The notes: generated from the sequence alone by a model not told the origin. Shown: positions 37,027 through 45,238, counted from the stretch's first letter. The stretch: DNA of 64,000 bases from Dellaglioa algida DSM 15638 (GCF_001434695.1 NZ_AZDI01000007.1:1-64000), one strand, 5' to 3'. Translations and numbers: made by a program.

Positions 37027-38169
37027 TTATTCGAAACGTTCTGGTTCTTGCTGACTATCTCCAAGTTGGTAAGCAATCGCATCTAAAATTCGTTTAGCGG
37101 CTTGCCCATCTCCATAAGGATTTTTCGCATTTGCCATTCGTTCGTACTCTCTCTTATCAGTTATCAATGATATCATGGTTTCTTTAACTTTTACAGGGTC
37201 AGTTCCGACTAGCTTCAAGGTACCTGCATCAACACCTTCTGGACGTTCTGTATTATCACGCAAAACGAGCACTGGTTTACCAAGCGATGGCGCCTCTTCT
37301 TGTACGCCACCGGAATCTGTCATAATAAAATAACTTTTGGCCGCTAAGTTATGGAAATCAACCACATCAAGCGGTTCAATCAAATGAATACGAGCTTCAT
37401 TCCCCAAAATAGCATCAGCTAAATCTTTGACGACTGGATTTAAATGAACTGGATACACAACTTCAACGTCCGGTTGGTCATTCACAACTTCTTTGATGGC
37501 TTCGAAAACACGGCGCATGGGTTCACCTTGATTTTCACGGCGATGCATCGTTAACAAAATCATCTTATTTTCAGGATTAACTGATGTTAGAACATCGTGA
37601 TTGTATTCTTTTTGAACGGTTTGTTTCAAGGCATCAATTGCCGTATTACCCGTTACAAAAATAACATTCTTTGCATGATTTTCTAATAATAGATTGGCTT
37701 CACTTTGTGAGGTTGGTGCAAAGTACATATCCGCTAAAACATCGGTCAATTGACGATTCATTTCTTCTGGAAATGGGGAATATTTATCCCAGGTTCTGAG
37801 TCCCGCTTCAACGTGCCCAATCGCAACTTGGTTATAAAAGGCAGAAATACTTGCGGCAAAAGTCGTCGTTGTATCGCCATGAACTAGGATAATATCTGGT
37901 TGTTCTTTTTTAATAACGTCATCTAGTTTCTGCAAAACATTACGTGTCGTATCGCTCAATGTTTGGTTAGCATGCATGACGTTCAGATCATAATCTGGTG
38001 TAATTTTAAATATTTCTAAAACTTGGTCCAACATTTGACGATGTTGTGCCGTTACAACGGTCACCATATCAAATTCTGTAGATCGTTCTTTTAACTCTAA
38101 GATAACTGGCGCCATTTTAATTGCTTCTGGACGTGTACCAAACACCGTCATCACTTTCACTTTTTTCAT
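37027..38169 (-). CDS. wecB: UDP-N-acetylglucosamine 2-epimerase, 380 aa
   Basis: Interconverts UDP-GlcNAc and UDP-ManNAc, a precursor for wall teichoic acid linkage units and other glycans. TVFGTRPEAIKMAPVI near 8-23, HGDTTTTFAASI near 94-105, IGHVEAGLRTWD near 114-125, SGGVQEEAPSLGKPVLVLR near 286-304 with the C-terminal UDP-binding half. Start taken at ATG 38169 with GAGGAGG upstream; an in-frame TTG at 38184 overlaps that SD. Upstream gene of udk. Confidence 0.93.
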   Translation of the reverse strand: MKKVKVMTVFGTRPEAIKMAPVILELKERSTEFDMVTVVTAQHRQMLDQVLEIFKITPDYDLNVMHANQTLSDTTRNVLQKLDDVIKKEQPDIILVHGDTTTTFAASISAFYNQVAIGHVEAGLRTWDKYSPFPEEMNRQLTDVLADMYFAPTSQSEANLLLENHAKNVIFVTGNTAIDALKQTVQKEYNHDVLTSVNPENKMILLTMHRRENQGEPMRRVFEAIKEVVNDQPDVEVVYPVHLNPVVKDLADAILGNEARIHLIEPLDVVDFHNLAAKSYFIMTDSGGVQEEAPSLGKPVLVLRDNTERPEGVDAGTLKLVGTDPVKVKETMISLITDKREYERMANAKNPYGDGQAAKRILDAIAYQLGDSQQEPERFE

Positions 38170-38320
38170 GATTGGCCTCCTCAATAATGATTCTATCTAA
38201 CAGTATACCAAAGAAACGTTAAAATTCTGATTATGTTAACAAAAATTTAATTGCTAATCATTCATCATTTTCTCATTAATATGTTATCCTTACTTAATTA
38301 ATAAATTTGGAGGTTTTGAT

Positions 38321-39556
38321 ATGTCAAAAATGAATTTTAAAGAACAACTTAAAAAGTATGCTGAATTAATCGTTAAGGTCGGTGTGAACGTGTCAAAAGG
38401 GCAAACCATTGTGCTACAAATTTCTGTTACACAACAGGAACTAGCGCATTTAATCGTGGACCAAGCGTATGCTGCCGGTGCCAGTGAAGTAATCGTCAAA
38501 TGGGCGGATAGTCATGTTGCAAAATCATTCCTTGAATTTGCGCCACTTGATCGTTTAGTGAACGTTCCTGGTTACACAACTTCTGAAGTCGAAGATTGGG
38601 TGGCTAAAAAAGCATCACGTATTTCAGTAATGTCAGATGACCCCGATGCGTTTGCTGGTATTTCTGCTGAAAAGATTGCCTCACGCCAAAAAGCCATGGG
38701 CCAAGCCTTACGTCCTTTACGTAAAGCAACTCAAAATAATGACGTTAGTTGGACTGTAGTGGCCGCTGCCGATACGGCTTGGGCAGAACTTGTTTTCCCA
38801 GAATTAAAAGGTGACGCAGCCGTATCACGCTTATGGGAAGAAATTTTCAAAACAACTCGAATTGATCAAGCTGATCCAATAAAAGCTTGGCACCAACATG
38901 ATTTAAAATTACGGACAAAAGCAGAAGAATTGAATCAGGAACAGTTTTCTGCCTTACATTACGTTGCTCCAGGGACTGATATCGTAATTGGCCTACCCAA
39001 GAACCATTTATGGGAAGGTGCGGGTTCGTTTGATGCACAAGGGTTTGAATTTATGGCAAATATGCCAACTGAAGAAGTCTTCACTGCCCCTGATTCTAGA
39101 CGGATTGATGGCTACATTTCTTCAACGAAACCCTTAAGTTACGCAGGAACAACTTTAAGTGGCATGAAATTCACTTTTGAAGCAGGTAAAGTCGTTGAAG
39201 CAACTGCTGAACAAGGCGAGGACGTTTTACAACACTTGCTTGCTACTGATGATGGTGCCAAATCATTGGGCGAAGTTGCTTTAGTTCCGGACCCTTCTCC
39301 AATTTCACAATCAGGAATAACATTCTACAACACATTGTTCGACGAAAATGCGAGTGATCATTTAGCACTCGGTTCTGCATACCCATTCTCAATCAAAAAT
39401 GGCACAAAAATGAACGATAAAGAATTAGCAGATGCTGGTTTGAACTTAAGTCAAACGCACGTTGATTTCATGGTTGGCTCCGCCGACATGTCAATTGATG
39501 GTATTCGTGAAGATGGTAGTAAAGTTCCCGTTTTCCGTAATGGCGACTGGGCATAA
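38321..39556 (+). CDS. pepS: Aminopeptidase PepS (M29 family), 411 aa
   Basis: Cytoplasmic metallo-aminopeptidase that trims peptides. The fold is recognisable from start (NFKEQLKKYAELIVKVGVNV) through GTDIVIGLPKNHLWEGA near 218-234, the metal-ligand regions EEVFTAPDSRR near 248-258, FTFEAGKV near 281-288, SDHLALGSAYPFS near 346-358 and HVDFMVGSADMSIDG near 380-394. Length is typical. GGAGG precedes ATG. Monocistronic, with a terminator directly after. Confidence 0.93.
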   Translation: MSKMNFKEQLKKYAELIVKVGVNVSKGQTIVLQISVTQQELAHLIVDQAYAAGASEVIVKWADSHVAKSFLEFAPLDRLVNVPGYTTSEVEDWVAKKASRISVMSDDPDAFAGISAEKIASRQKAMGQALRPLRKATQNNDVSWTVVAAADTAWAELVFPELKGDAAVSRLWEEIFKTTRIDQADPIKAWHQHDLKLRTKAEELNQEQFSALHYVAPGTDIVIGLPKNHLWEGAGSFDAQGFEFMANMPTEEVFTAPDSRRIDGYISSTKPLSYAGTTLSGMKFTFEAGKVVEATAEQGEDVLQHLLATDDGAKSLGEVALVPDPSPISQSGITFYNTLFDENASDHLALGSAYPFSIKNGTKMNDKELADAGLNLSQTHVDFMVGSADMSIDGIREDGSKVPVFRNGDWA

Positions 39557-39566
39557 CTAGATAAAT

Positions 39567-39604
39567 AAAAAAGAAACTAACAGATTTTGTTAGTTTCTTT
39601 TTTA
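39567..39604 (+). terminator. Terminator after pepS
   Basis: AAAGAAACTAACA pairs with TGTTAGTTTCTTT, flanked by A and T runs. Confidence 0.88.
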
Positions 39605-39608
39605 TTTA

Positions 39609-39763
39609 TTAACAGTTCTAATCTATTTAGTTGTAAATTTGCTTTAAAATAACCGTCCTATTAGCTTTTGACGAGATAACGGTTATTTTATAACATAAGT
39701 CTAGTTACCGTCTTTAACGGTTCTATAAGAGAAGTCCTGTTGACGCAGGGCTTCTTTTTCTTT
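39609..39763 (+). ncRNA. Candidate structured small RNA
   Basis: A 254-bp gap between pepS and the copper ATPase, with an ordered plus-strand set: weak promoter (TTAACA at 39609, TGTAAA at 39632, 17-base spacer), a 12-bp stem TAAAATAACCGT (39645) with ACGGTTATTTTA (39679), a second stem ACCGT-CTTTA-ACGGT (39707-39721), then a terminator GAAGTCCTG-CAGGGCTTC followed by T5CT3 (39731-39763). No ORF with an RBS and no plus-strand gene downstream. ACCGT/ACGGT arms from both stems could pair with each other, giving two alternative folds. Inference only. Confidence 0.4.
39731..39763. terminator. Hairpin with T run, end of candidate RNA / copper operon
   Basis: GAAGTCCTG, loop TTGACG, CAGGGCTTC, then TTTTTCTTT on plus. 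On minus the same stem lies 50 bp after the ATPase stop with a poorer T run (TCTTAT), so it may serve both strands. Confidence 0.7.
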
Positions 39764-39810
39764 ACATCAGTATACCATCTAATTGTATATTCTTTTATCC
39801 CAAATTATTT

Positions 39811-41736
39811 TTAAACTATACGTGTTTGTTGACTAATCTTGACTTTGTTTAATAAAACAGAACTTGTCACGACCGACAATGAGCTAAATGCCATAGCTAA
39901 CCCTGCCAGTTCTGGGCTAAGAACTAATCCAATTCCGTAAAATAAGCCTGCGGCAACCGGAATTCCCAGCACATTATAAACAAACGCCCAAAATAAGTTA
40001 AGTTTGATTCGATTCACTATTTTGTGACTCAAGATTAATGCGCGATTAACATCACGAAGGTCATTTTTTACCAGAATAATTCCACCAGATTCAATTGCAA
40101 TATCTGTACCGGAACCCATCGAAATACCAACATCAGCCGTCGTTAAAGCGGGGGCATCATTAATCCCGTCCCCCACAAAGGCAACTTTACTCGTTTTTTG
40201 TAGCTCACGAATATGTGCAGCTTTATCTCCTGGAAGGACATCGGCCACTACTTCGTCAATCCCGACCTGGTTGGCAATTGATTGTGCAACACGTTCATTA
40301 TCCCCCGTTAACATGATGGTTTTAAGCCCACGTGCCTTCAACGCACTAATTGCAGCCTTCGAAGTTGCTTTGGGTTCATCTTGAATGGCCATTAATCCAA
40401 CAACCTCATCCCCGCGTCCAACGAACACAACTGTTTTAGCTTCATCTTGTAATTGTTGCACTTTAACAGCCATTTCAGCACCAATTTGATAATCGCCTAA
40501 TAACTTATCGTTACCAACAAATACTCGTTTCCCATCAAACATTGCCTCAACGCCCTTACCTTCAATCGCTCGAAATTCAGTTATTTTAGGTGGTATAATC
40601 TTATTTTCTGAAGCTCTAACCATAATGGCTGATGCTAGTGGGTGTTCTGATGATTCTTCTAAACTAGCCGCCATTGAAAGGACGTCTTGTGGATCACCAA
40701 TAATATCCGTGACAACTGGCTTACCAACCGTGATTGTTCCCGTTTTATCAAAAACAACCGTTTGTAAATCATTAGCTGCCTCAAGCACTTCCCCATTCTT
40801 AATTAAAATACCCATTTTTGCGCTTAATCCGGTCCCAACCATTAGGGCAGTCGGCGTTGCTAGTCCTAACGCGCAGGGACATGCGATGACAAGAACGGAA
40901 ACGGCGAAGATTAGCGCGTTGGAAACTGTTGCACCGAGAACCACATACCAAAATAAGAAAGTCATAATCGAAACGATTAACACCACTGGAACAAAAATAT
41001 CTGAAACTTTATCCGTTAATTTTTGGATTGGCGCATGGCTTGTTTGCGCTTTTTTAACTAATTCCACAATTTGCGCGAGTAAGGTATCATCACCAATTTT
41101 TTCAGCACGGAATGTAAATGCACCATTACTATTAATGGTTGAACCGATTACTTTATCACCAACTTTTTTCATCACAGGCATACTCTCTCCTGTAACCATT
41201 GATTCATCAATCGTTGAAACACCTTCGATAATGACACCATCCACCGCCACTTTTTGACCCGGGCGGACGCTAATCACATCCCCAACAATAACTTCCGACA
41301 ATGGAATTAATATCGTCTCACCATCACGAATAACCTCCGCATCTTTTGCCTGTAGATCAACTAATTTTTCAACTGCATTTGATGCGCTACTTCGCATACG
41401 TTCTTCAAAAACTTGACCAAGTAAAACGAACGTTATTACTAAGGCTGCACTTTCAAAGAAGACAGCTTCATGAATGACCATTGCATAAATACTGTAGATA
41501 TATGCCGTAATTGTCCCAATCGCAACCAGAGTGTCCATATTAGCATGATGTTTTTTAAAAGAGGCCCAGGCACTTTGCAGAAATGGCCCTGCCGCAACAA
41601 CCATGATGATTGTCGTCAACCCAAATTGTAACCATTTACCACCTGGCATCATAACGCCAAACGGCATCAAAATCATATTCGCCAACATTGGCGTTGATAG
41701 GATTAATGCAATCCAGAACCTTTTCATCACTGACAT
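39811..41736 (-). CDS. copA: Copper-translocating P1B-type ATPase lacking HMA domain, 641 aa
   Basis: Membrane pump exporting Cu(I). Motifs: TGES 182-185, CPC in the metal-binding helix at 286-288, phosphorylated Asp in DKTGT at 330, EHP at 364-366, GDGIND at 522-527 and the C-terminal SSLSVVTSS helix. The usual N-terminal heavy-metal-associated domain is missing. The start is ATG 41736, overlapping the stop of the preceding cupredoxin gene (TAATG); the open frame back to 41778 lies inside that gene and has no SD. Upstream cupredoxins may take over metal delivery. Copper rather than silver or zinc is supported by the CopY boxes at the operon promoter. Confidence 0.9.
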   Translation of the reverse strand: MSVMKRFWIALILSTPMLANMILMPFGVMMPGGKWLQFGLTTIIMVVAAGPFLQSAWASFKKHHANMDTLVAIGTITAYIYSIYAMVIHEAVFFESAALVITFVLLGQVFEERMRSSASNAVEKLVDLQAKDAEVIRDGETILIPLSEVIVGDVISVRPGQKVAVDGVIIEGVSTIDESMVTGESMPVMKKVGDKVIGSTINSNGAFTFRAEKIGDDTLLAQIVELVKKAQTSHAPIQKLTDKVSDIFVPVVLIVSIMTFLFWYVVLGATVSNALIFAVSVLVIACPCALGLATPTALMVGTGLSAKMGILIKNGEVLEAANDLQTVVFDKTGTITVGKPVVTDIIGDPQDVLSMAASLEESSEHPLASAIMVRASENKIIPPKITEFRAIEGKGVEAMFDGKRVFVGNDKLLGDYQIGAEMAVKVQQLQDEAKTVVFVGRGDEVVGLMAIQDEPKATSKAAISALKARGLKTIMLTGDNERVAQSIANQVGIDEVVADVLPGDKAAHIRELQKTSKVAFVGDGINDAPALTTADVGISMGSGTDIAIESGGIILVKNDLRDVNRALILSHKIVNRIKLNLFWAFVYNVLGIPVAAGLFYGIGLVLSPELAGLAMAFSSLSVVTSSVLLNKVKISQQTRIV

Positions 41737-42008
41737 TATTTCACCACCACTTTCCCAAACACCATATCCATTCCACAACTAAACGCATATTCTCCGACCT
41801 TATCCGTTGAGATAGTTATTGTTTGTGGTTCATTCAAAGGCAAGTCTGTTTCAAACGCCATTTCGCCGCTATGTATTGTCTCCAAACAGCCTTGCGTATT
41901 AATACGTGTCACTACAATTTCGGCGGGGATTCCTTGTTTTAATTCTATGACGCTAGGACTGTAATTACCTGCTACTGTTACCTGAACCTGCTGTTTCATT
42001 TTACTCAT
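41736..42008 (-). CDS. Cupredoxin-like soluble protein, 90 aa
   Basis: Small beta-rich protein of the cupredoxin type (EfeO-like Cupredoxin_1 group). Candidate copper ligands: Cys and His in GCLETIHSGEM (about residues 40-50) and Cys/Met in SCGMDM (about 79-84). No signal peptide or membrane segment, so it appears cytoplasmic. It shares its layout with the larger gene upstream and overlaps the ATPase start. Likely a copper carrier for the pump; inferred. Confidence 0.72.
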   Translation of the reverse strand: MSKMKQQVQVTVAGNYSPSVIELKQGIPAEIVVTRINTQGCLETIHSGEMAFETDLPLNEPQTITISTDKVGEYAFSCGMDMVFGKVVVK

Positions 42009-42029
42009 TATTAACCCTCCATAGATTTA

Positions 42030-42404
42030 TTATTTTTCAATAATGACGTTGCCTCGGAACATATCCATCCCGCACGCCCATTGAAATTTTCCAACTTGAC
42101 TTGTATCAATTTCAATCGTTTCTATTTCACCTTTTGGTAATTCACGATTAATACCAAATTCCGGAAAAACGACGTGGTCTAAACAACTTGATGAATCTAA
42201 TCGTTTGAAATTAAGTACAGCCGGAACACCCTGCTTCAAGATAACCGTCTCAACCGAATAGCCACCGTTAACCTCAATATCAACGCTTTGCGTGTCAGCC
42301 TTAACATCCGCAATCGCAGTTGACTGTTCATGCTTACCAAAAAACCACCAGATAATAAATCCGACCACCGTAATACCAATCATTGATACAATTAATTTTG
42401 ACAT
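42030..42404 (-). CDS. Membrane-anchored cupredoxin-like protein, 124 aa
   Basis: An N-terminal transmembrane segment (about residues 2-20, LIVSMIGITVVGFIIWWFFG) places the cupredoxin-like domain outside the cell or at the membrane surface. Candidate ligands are SSCLDH (about 76-81) and ACGMDM (about 109-114), the same CGMDM signature as the next gene. First gene of the copper operon, with GAGAGGA ahead of ATG. May bind or oxidise copper at the cell surface; inference. Confidence 0.72.
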   Translation of the reverse strand: MSKLIVSMIGITVVGFIIWWFFGKHEQSTAIADVKADTQSVDIEVNGGYSVETVILKQGVPAVLNFKRLDSSSCLDHVVFPEFGINRELPKGEIETIEIDTSQVGKFQWACGMDMFRGNVIIEK

Positions 42405-42438
42405 TTTTCTTTCCTCTCAAATTAACGTTTAGTTAGTT

Positions 42439-42448
42439 TACAAATGTA
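42439..42448 (-). promoter_or_regulatory. CopY box (perfect)
   Basis: TACAAATGTA matches the TACAnnTGTA operator of CopY/CopR repressors. Lies between the -10 and the first cupredoxin gene. Confidence 0.8.
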
Positions 42449-42460
42449 AACAATAAACAC

Positions 42461-42489
42461 ATTATAATTCTATCGTTTACACTTGTCAA
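42461..42489 (-). promoter_or_regulatory. Copper operon promoter
   Basis: Minus strand TTGACA and TATAAT with a 17-base spacer: both boxes are perfect consensus, as expected for a promoter held off by a repressor. CopY-type boxes flank it. Confidence 0.85.
42478..42487 (-). promoter_or_regulatory. Second CopY-type box overlapping the -35
   Basis: TACACTTGTC differs from TACAnnTGTA only in the last base. It overlaps the -35 region; its centre is 39 bp from that of the perfect box. Confidence 0.65.
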
Positions 42490-42490
42490 C

Positions 42491-42534
42491 AAAAAAAGAA
42501 ATTAACCCAGAAAATTTCTTTCCAAGTTAACTTC
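42491..42534 (-). terminator. Terminator after niaP
   Basis: On the minus strand GAAGTTAAC and GTTAATTTC arms enclose an inner GAAA/TTTC pairing, followed by seven T. Confidence 0.72.
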
Positions 42535-42542
42535 TTTTAAGT

Positions 42543-43745
42543 TTAATCTAAAACTTTTCCTTTAGTTTCATCGCCTAAAAAGAAAACTGCTGTTACGCCA
42601 AGCATAATGGCAACACAGAAAATTGTAAAAATACGGCCGACAGTAATCTGATTACTAATCAGATACCCAACTAATGCTGGTCCAACAATCCCACCAATTC
42701 GGCCGAACGAAGCCGCCATTCCTGTTCCTGTGCCCCGAATAATGGTTGGATATTGTTCAGGCGTGTAGGCATACATTACGCCCCACGCGCCGAGATTAAA
42801 AAATGAGAGTAGCGCGCCGTATGTAACTAACGCCCCAACACTCACGGCATTCCCGAAGAGAAAGGCAAATACTGCTGTTCCCAATAAATAACCGATTAAA
42901 ACTGGCTTTCGCCCTAATTTCTCAATTAACCATGCTGCACTAAAATAACCCGGTAATTGTGCCAAGGTCATAATCATGACATAACCAAAACTATGCACAA
43001 GATCGAACCCCTTAATCACCATTACGCTGGGTAACCAGAGAAACATCCCATAGTAAGAAAAAACAACCGTGAACCATAGAATCCATAACATTAAAGTTTG
43101 ACGACGGTATGCTTGAGACCAGACTTCTCGTATTGAGGTGAAAAATGACAGTCTCTGCGCTTTTCCGATAATCGCGGGTTCTTTTACATCTCTCATCCCC
43201 AAACGCATGAAAATCGCATAAATTGCCGTTAACGCAGTTCCAACCGCTGCTACACGCCAACCATATTTTGGAATGACAAATGTTGCTACAACGGCTGATA
43301 CAATCCAACCGCCAGCCCAAAAACTCTCTAACAAAACGACAATTCGACCGCGTCTCTCGGGTGCAACATTTTCAGAAACAAGCGTTGACGCAACCGGTAA
43401 TTCACCACCTAACCCGGCGCCGATTAAGAAACGCATAATTAAGAAAAATGATAAACCCGTTGCTAATGCCGACAACCCACTACCGATGGAGAAAAATAAT
43501 AGCGTGACAATTAAAATAATTTTACGTCCCATACGATCAGCTAACATCCCAAAAATCAAAGCACCAACCGCCATTCCAATTGAGCTAACACTACCGATCC
43601 AACCCATTTGAACTTCTGATAACTGCCATTCTTTTTGAAGCGCTGTAATGATGAATGATAACAATCCCACATCCATGGCGTCAAATAACCATGCAAATCC
43701 GGCTACAGCCAGTAATTTGTGTTCTTTCTTTTTCTGAATATCCAT
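42543..43745 (-). CDS. niaP: Niacin transporter NiaP, MFS family, 400 aa
   Basis: Major facilitator with 12 helices, very like Bacillus NiaP (YceI): AGFAWLFDAMDVGLLSFII near 15-33, WIGSVSSIGMAVGALIFG near 49-66, LADRMGRK near 68-75, GLGGELPVASTLVSENV near 110-126 and ERRGRIVVLLESFWAGGW near 129-146. It takes up niacin for NAD synthesis. The adjacent niaR gene and the palindrome on its promoter support this over other aromatic-acid/H+ symporters. SD is weak (GAAGAG). Confidence 0.85.
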   Translation of the reverse strand: MDIQKKKEHKLLAVAGFAWLFDAMDVGLLSFIITALQKEWQLSEVQMGWIGSVSSIGMAVGALIFGMLADRMGRKIILIVTLLFFSIGSGLSALATGLSFFLIMRFLIGAGLGGELPVASTLVSENVAPERRGRIVVLLESFWAGGWIVSAVVATFVIPKYGWRVAAVGTALTAIYAIFMRLGMRDVKEPAIIGKAQRLSFFTSIREVWSQAYRRQTLMLWILWFTVVFSYYGMFLWLPSVMVIKGFDLVHSFGYVMIMTLAQLPGYFSAAWLIEKLGRKPVLIGYLLGTAVFAFLFGNAVSVGALVTYGALLSFFNLGAWGVMYAYTPEQYPTIIRGTGTGMAASFGRIGGIVGPALVGYLISNQITVGRIFTIFCVAIMLGVTAVFFLGDETKGKVLD

Positions 43746-43776
43746 CTGCTAGCATCTCTTCTCGTTTAATTTACGA

Positions 43777-43792
43777 GGGTGTCTTTACACCT
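43777..43792 (-). promoter_or_regulatory. Likely NiaR operator
   Basis: AGGTGT-AAAG-ACACCC inverted repeat overlapping the niaP -10. It resembles the GTGT-N4-ACAC palindromes described for NiaR in Firmicutes, recalled rather than searched. Confidence 0.6.
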
Positions 43793-43812
43793 TCTAAAGT
43801 AGAGTATGCCAA
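43784..43812 (-). promoter_or_regulatory. niaP promoter
   Basis: Minus strand TTGGCA and TGTAAA with a 17-base spacer, about 40 bp before ATG 43745. Confidence 0.6.
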
Positions 43813-43833
43813 ATATCCGGGTGTCTTGTCAAC

Positions 43834-44349
43834 CTAATCCGTTTGATAACCAAGACCAGCATCAAATAGTTCTTGTTGAATTTTAGTAAAACTTTCTTCT
43901 GATGCTACTTTAATGAGATGCGTATGAATACCAGCCGTTAATTCTGATAGCAATCGGCCTTTATGTCCATTAAGTTTTGTCATAAATTCATTAATATCAT
44001 TTTCCGTTTTAATCAGTAACGTTCCTGATAATTCCCCATAGATCTCATGGTTAATGGTTACATTTTGAACCTCTGCACCGTTTCGAATTAAGAGCTCTAA
44101 TTCTTCTTGCACACGGTCAACTCGATGTTTACAAACAATCATTTTAATGATTTTATTAGGTGCTTGATCGTAAGTATAGCCGTTGAATGAGGCTAATATT
44201 TGCTCACCCTGTGCTCTTAACAAAGCAATATCACCCACAATTGTTTGTCGACTAACTTTGAATTGTTGCGCAAATTGATTCGCACTAATTGCATTCGCAT
44301 TATTATATAGCTGCTCTTTGATACTTTCTTGTCTATCTTTTCCGTTCAT
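43834..44349 (-). CDS. niaR: Niacin-responsive repressor NiaR, 171 aa
   Basis: Transcription factor with an N-terminal winged helix (about residues 8-55; ISANQFAQQFKVSRQTIVGDIALLRAQG) and a C-terminal 3H ligand-binding domain named for its conserved His residues, seen here as CKHRVD, TINHEIYG, LNGHKG and AGIHTHLI. It represses niacin uptake when niacin is plentiful. The start is ATG 44349 with GAGG about 11 bases upstream; the frame is open to 44565, but that passes antisense through a tRNA gene and should not be coding. Its target niaP is the next gene downstream. Confidence 0.87.
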   Translation of the reverse strand: MNGKDRQESIKEQLYNNANAISANQFAQQFKVSRQTIVGDIALLRAQGEQILASFNGYTYDQAPNKIIKMIVCKHRVDRVQEELELLIRNGAEVQNVTINHEIYGELSGTLLIKTENDINEFMTKLNGHKGRLLSELTAGIHTHLIKVASEESFTKIQQELFDAGLGYQTD

Positions 44350-44465
44350 GCCGCTCACATCCTCACTAATCGTTAGTTGTATTCTACCATAATTTTGAAT
44401 ACTTCTATGTAAAATCAAATTGACTTCTTTATTGTCGCCATTTACAATGAAGTAGCTAGTCTTTT

Positions 44466-44539
44466 GTCTCTGTAGCTCAGCTGGATAGAGCAACCGCCTC
44501 CTAAGCGGTAGGTCATCAGTTCGACTCTGATCAGGGACA
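44466..44539 (+). tRNA. tRNA-Arg (anticodon CCU)
   Basis: Full cloverleaf: acceptor GTCTCTG/CAGGGAC (one T-G pair), D arm GCTC/GAGC, anticodon arm ACCGC-CTCCTAA-GCGGT with anticodon CCT, T arm ATCAG-TTCGACT-CTGAT, discriminator A. CCA is not encoded. A terminator follows. Confidence 0.95.
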
Positions 44540-44544
44540 TACCA

Positions 44545-44583
44545 AATAAGCCGCAACCATTTCAATTATGGTTGCGGCTTATT
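44545..44583. terminator. Bidirectional terminator, tRNA-Arg / TetR gene
   Basis: AATAAGCCGCAACCAT pairs with ATGGTTGCGGCTTATT. It overlaps the last codons of the TetR-type gene. Confidence 0.88.
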
Positions 44584-45142
44584 TATATTTAATCGTCGAT
44601 GCAATAAGTGACGCCTGAATATTGGTAATCAAACGTTGGATATTAACGAGTGGTTCTTTCTTTCCACTCAACAGCCATTCACGCCAAATACCATAGACAC
44701 CAGCCGCCATAAAGTTTGTATAATATTTTTGATTGTCTGGCACTAATCCCGACCATATATTTTGTTTCTGATACATCCGAATGATATTTTCATTAAATAT
44801 TTGTTGAACGATGGTTTCGAATCCCTGCTTCATTGCTAAATCCAATGGATCCGACAGTTCATCAAATAGATGTGCCATGGCTCGCAGTTTATCTTCTTGG
44901 GTTAAACCCTTACTCACATCGTCGAAACTCTCATTGAAAATGGGCGTTAAATAACGAATAAGAATATCATCAAGCGTTTTATAATTTCTATAAAATGCCA
45001 TTCGACTGACACCTGCTCGCTTAACTACCTGAGTCACGCTTAAATCAGTTAGTTGATTCGTTTTTAGTAATTGCAACAATGCCGTAGTTAAGTAGTCTTC
45101 AGAATCTTTTTTTATTAGTTGTGAGTGGTTGGTCGCTGACAT
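44579..45142 (-). CDS. TetR family transcriptional regulator, 187 aa
   Basis: Repressor-type regulator. N-terminal helix-turn-helix about residues 15-60 (DYLTTALLQLL, then TDLSVTQVVKRAGVSRMAFYRNYKTLDDIL), helical C-terminal ligand domain. Ligand unknown. Divergent from the aldehyde/ketone reductase gene, and the 115-bp gap holds an 18-bp palindrome beside the reductase promoter, so it probably controls that gene. Confidence 0.85.
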   Translation of the reverse strand: MSATNHSQLIKKDSEDYLTTALLQLLKTNQLTDLSVTQVVKRAGVSRMAFYRNYKTLDDILIRYLTPIFNESFDDVSKGLTQEDKLRAMAHLFDELSDPLDLAMKQGFETIVQQIFNENIIRMYQKQNIWSGLVPDNQKYYTNFMAAGVYGIWREWLLSGKKEPLVNIQRLITNIQASLIASTIKYK

Positions 45143-45181
45143 AACACATTCTCCATTCTGTCACAGATGCTGACTCTTCAC

Positions 45182-45210
45182 TTGAATTTTCCTGTCATTT
45201 AACCTAATAT
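45182..45210 (+). promoter_or_regulatory. Promoter of reductase gene
   Basis: TTGAAT and TAATAT with a 17-base spacer; the start point would fall near 45217, right before the palindrome. Confidence 0.6.
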
Positions 45211-45220
45211 ATCGTTATTG

Positions 45221-45238
45221 ACGTTACAAGTGTAACGT
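45221..45238 (+). promoter_or_regulatory. Probable TetR-type operator
   Basis: ACGTTACA-AG-TGTAACGT, a palindrome with perfect eight-base arms, just downstream of the predicted start point and upstream of the AGGAGG RBS. Confidence 0.7.

Noticed and set aside
39609-39763. Candidate RNA as a T-box or metabolite riboswitch
   Set aside because: No plus-strand gene follows and no T-box or known riboswitch core was seen, so an independent RNA is the better reading.
40625-41257. 210-codon plus-strand frame opposite the copper ATPase
   Set aside because: Antisense to a strongly conserved gene, no RBS or recognisable domain; a codon-bias shadow.
43273-43611. 112-codon frame opposite niaP
   Set aside because: Low-complexity shadow of a membrane protein gene in the other strand; no RBS.
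43834-44565. A 243-aa version of NiaR starting at 44565
   Set aside because: The extra 72 residues read antisense through the tRNA-Arg gene and have no RBS; the 3H-domain protein is complete from ATG 44349.
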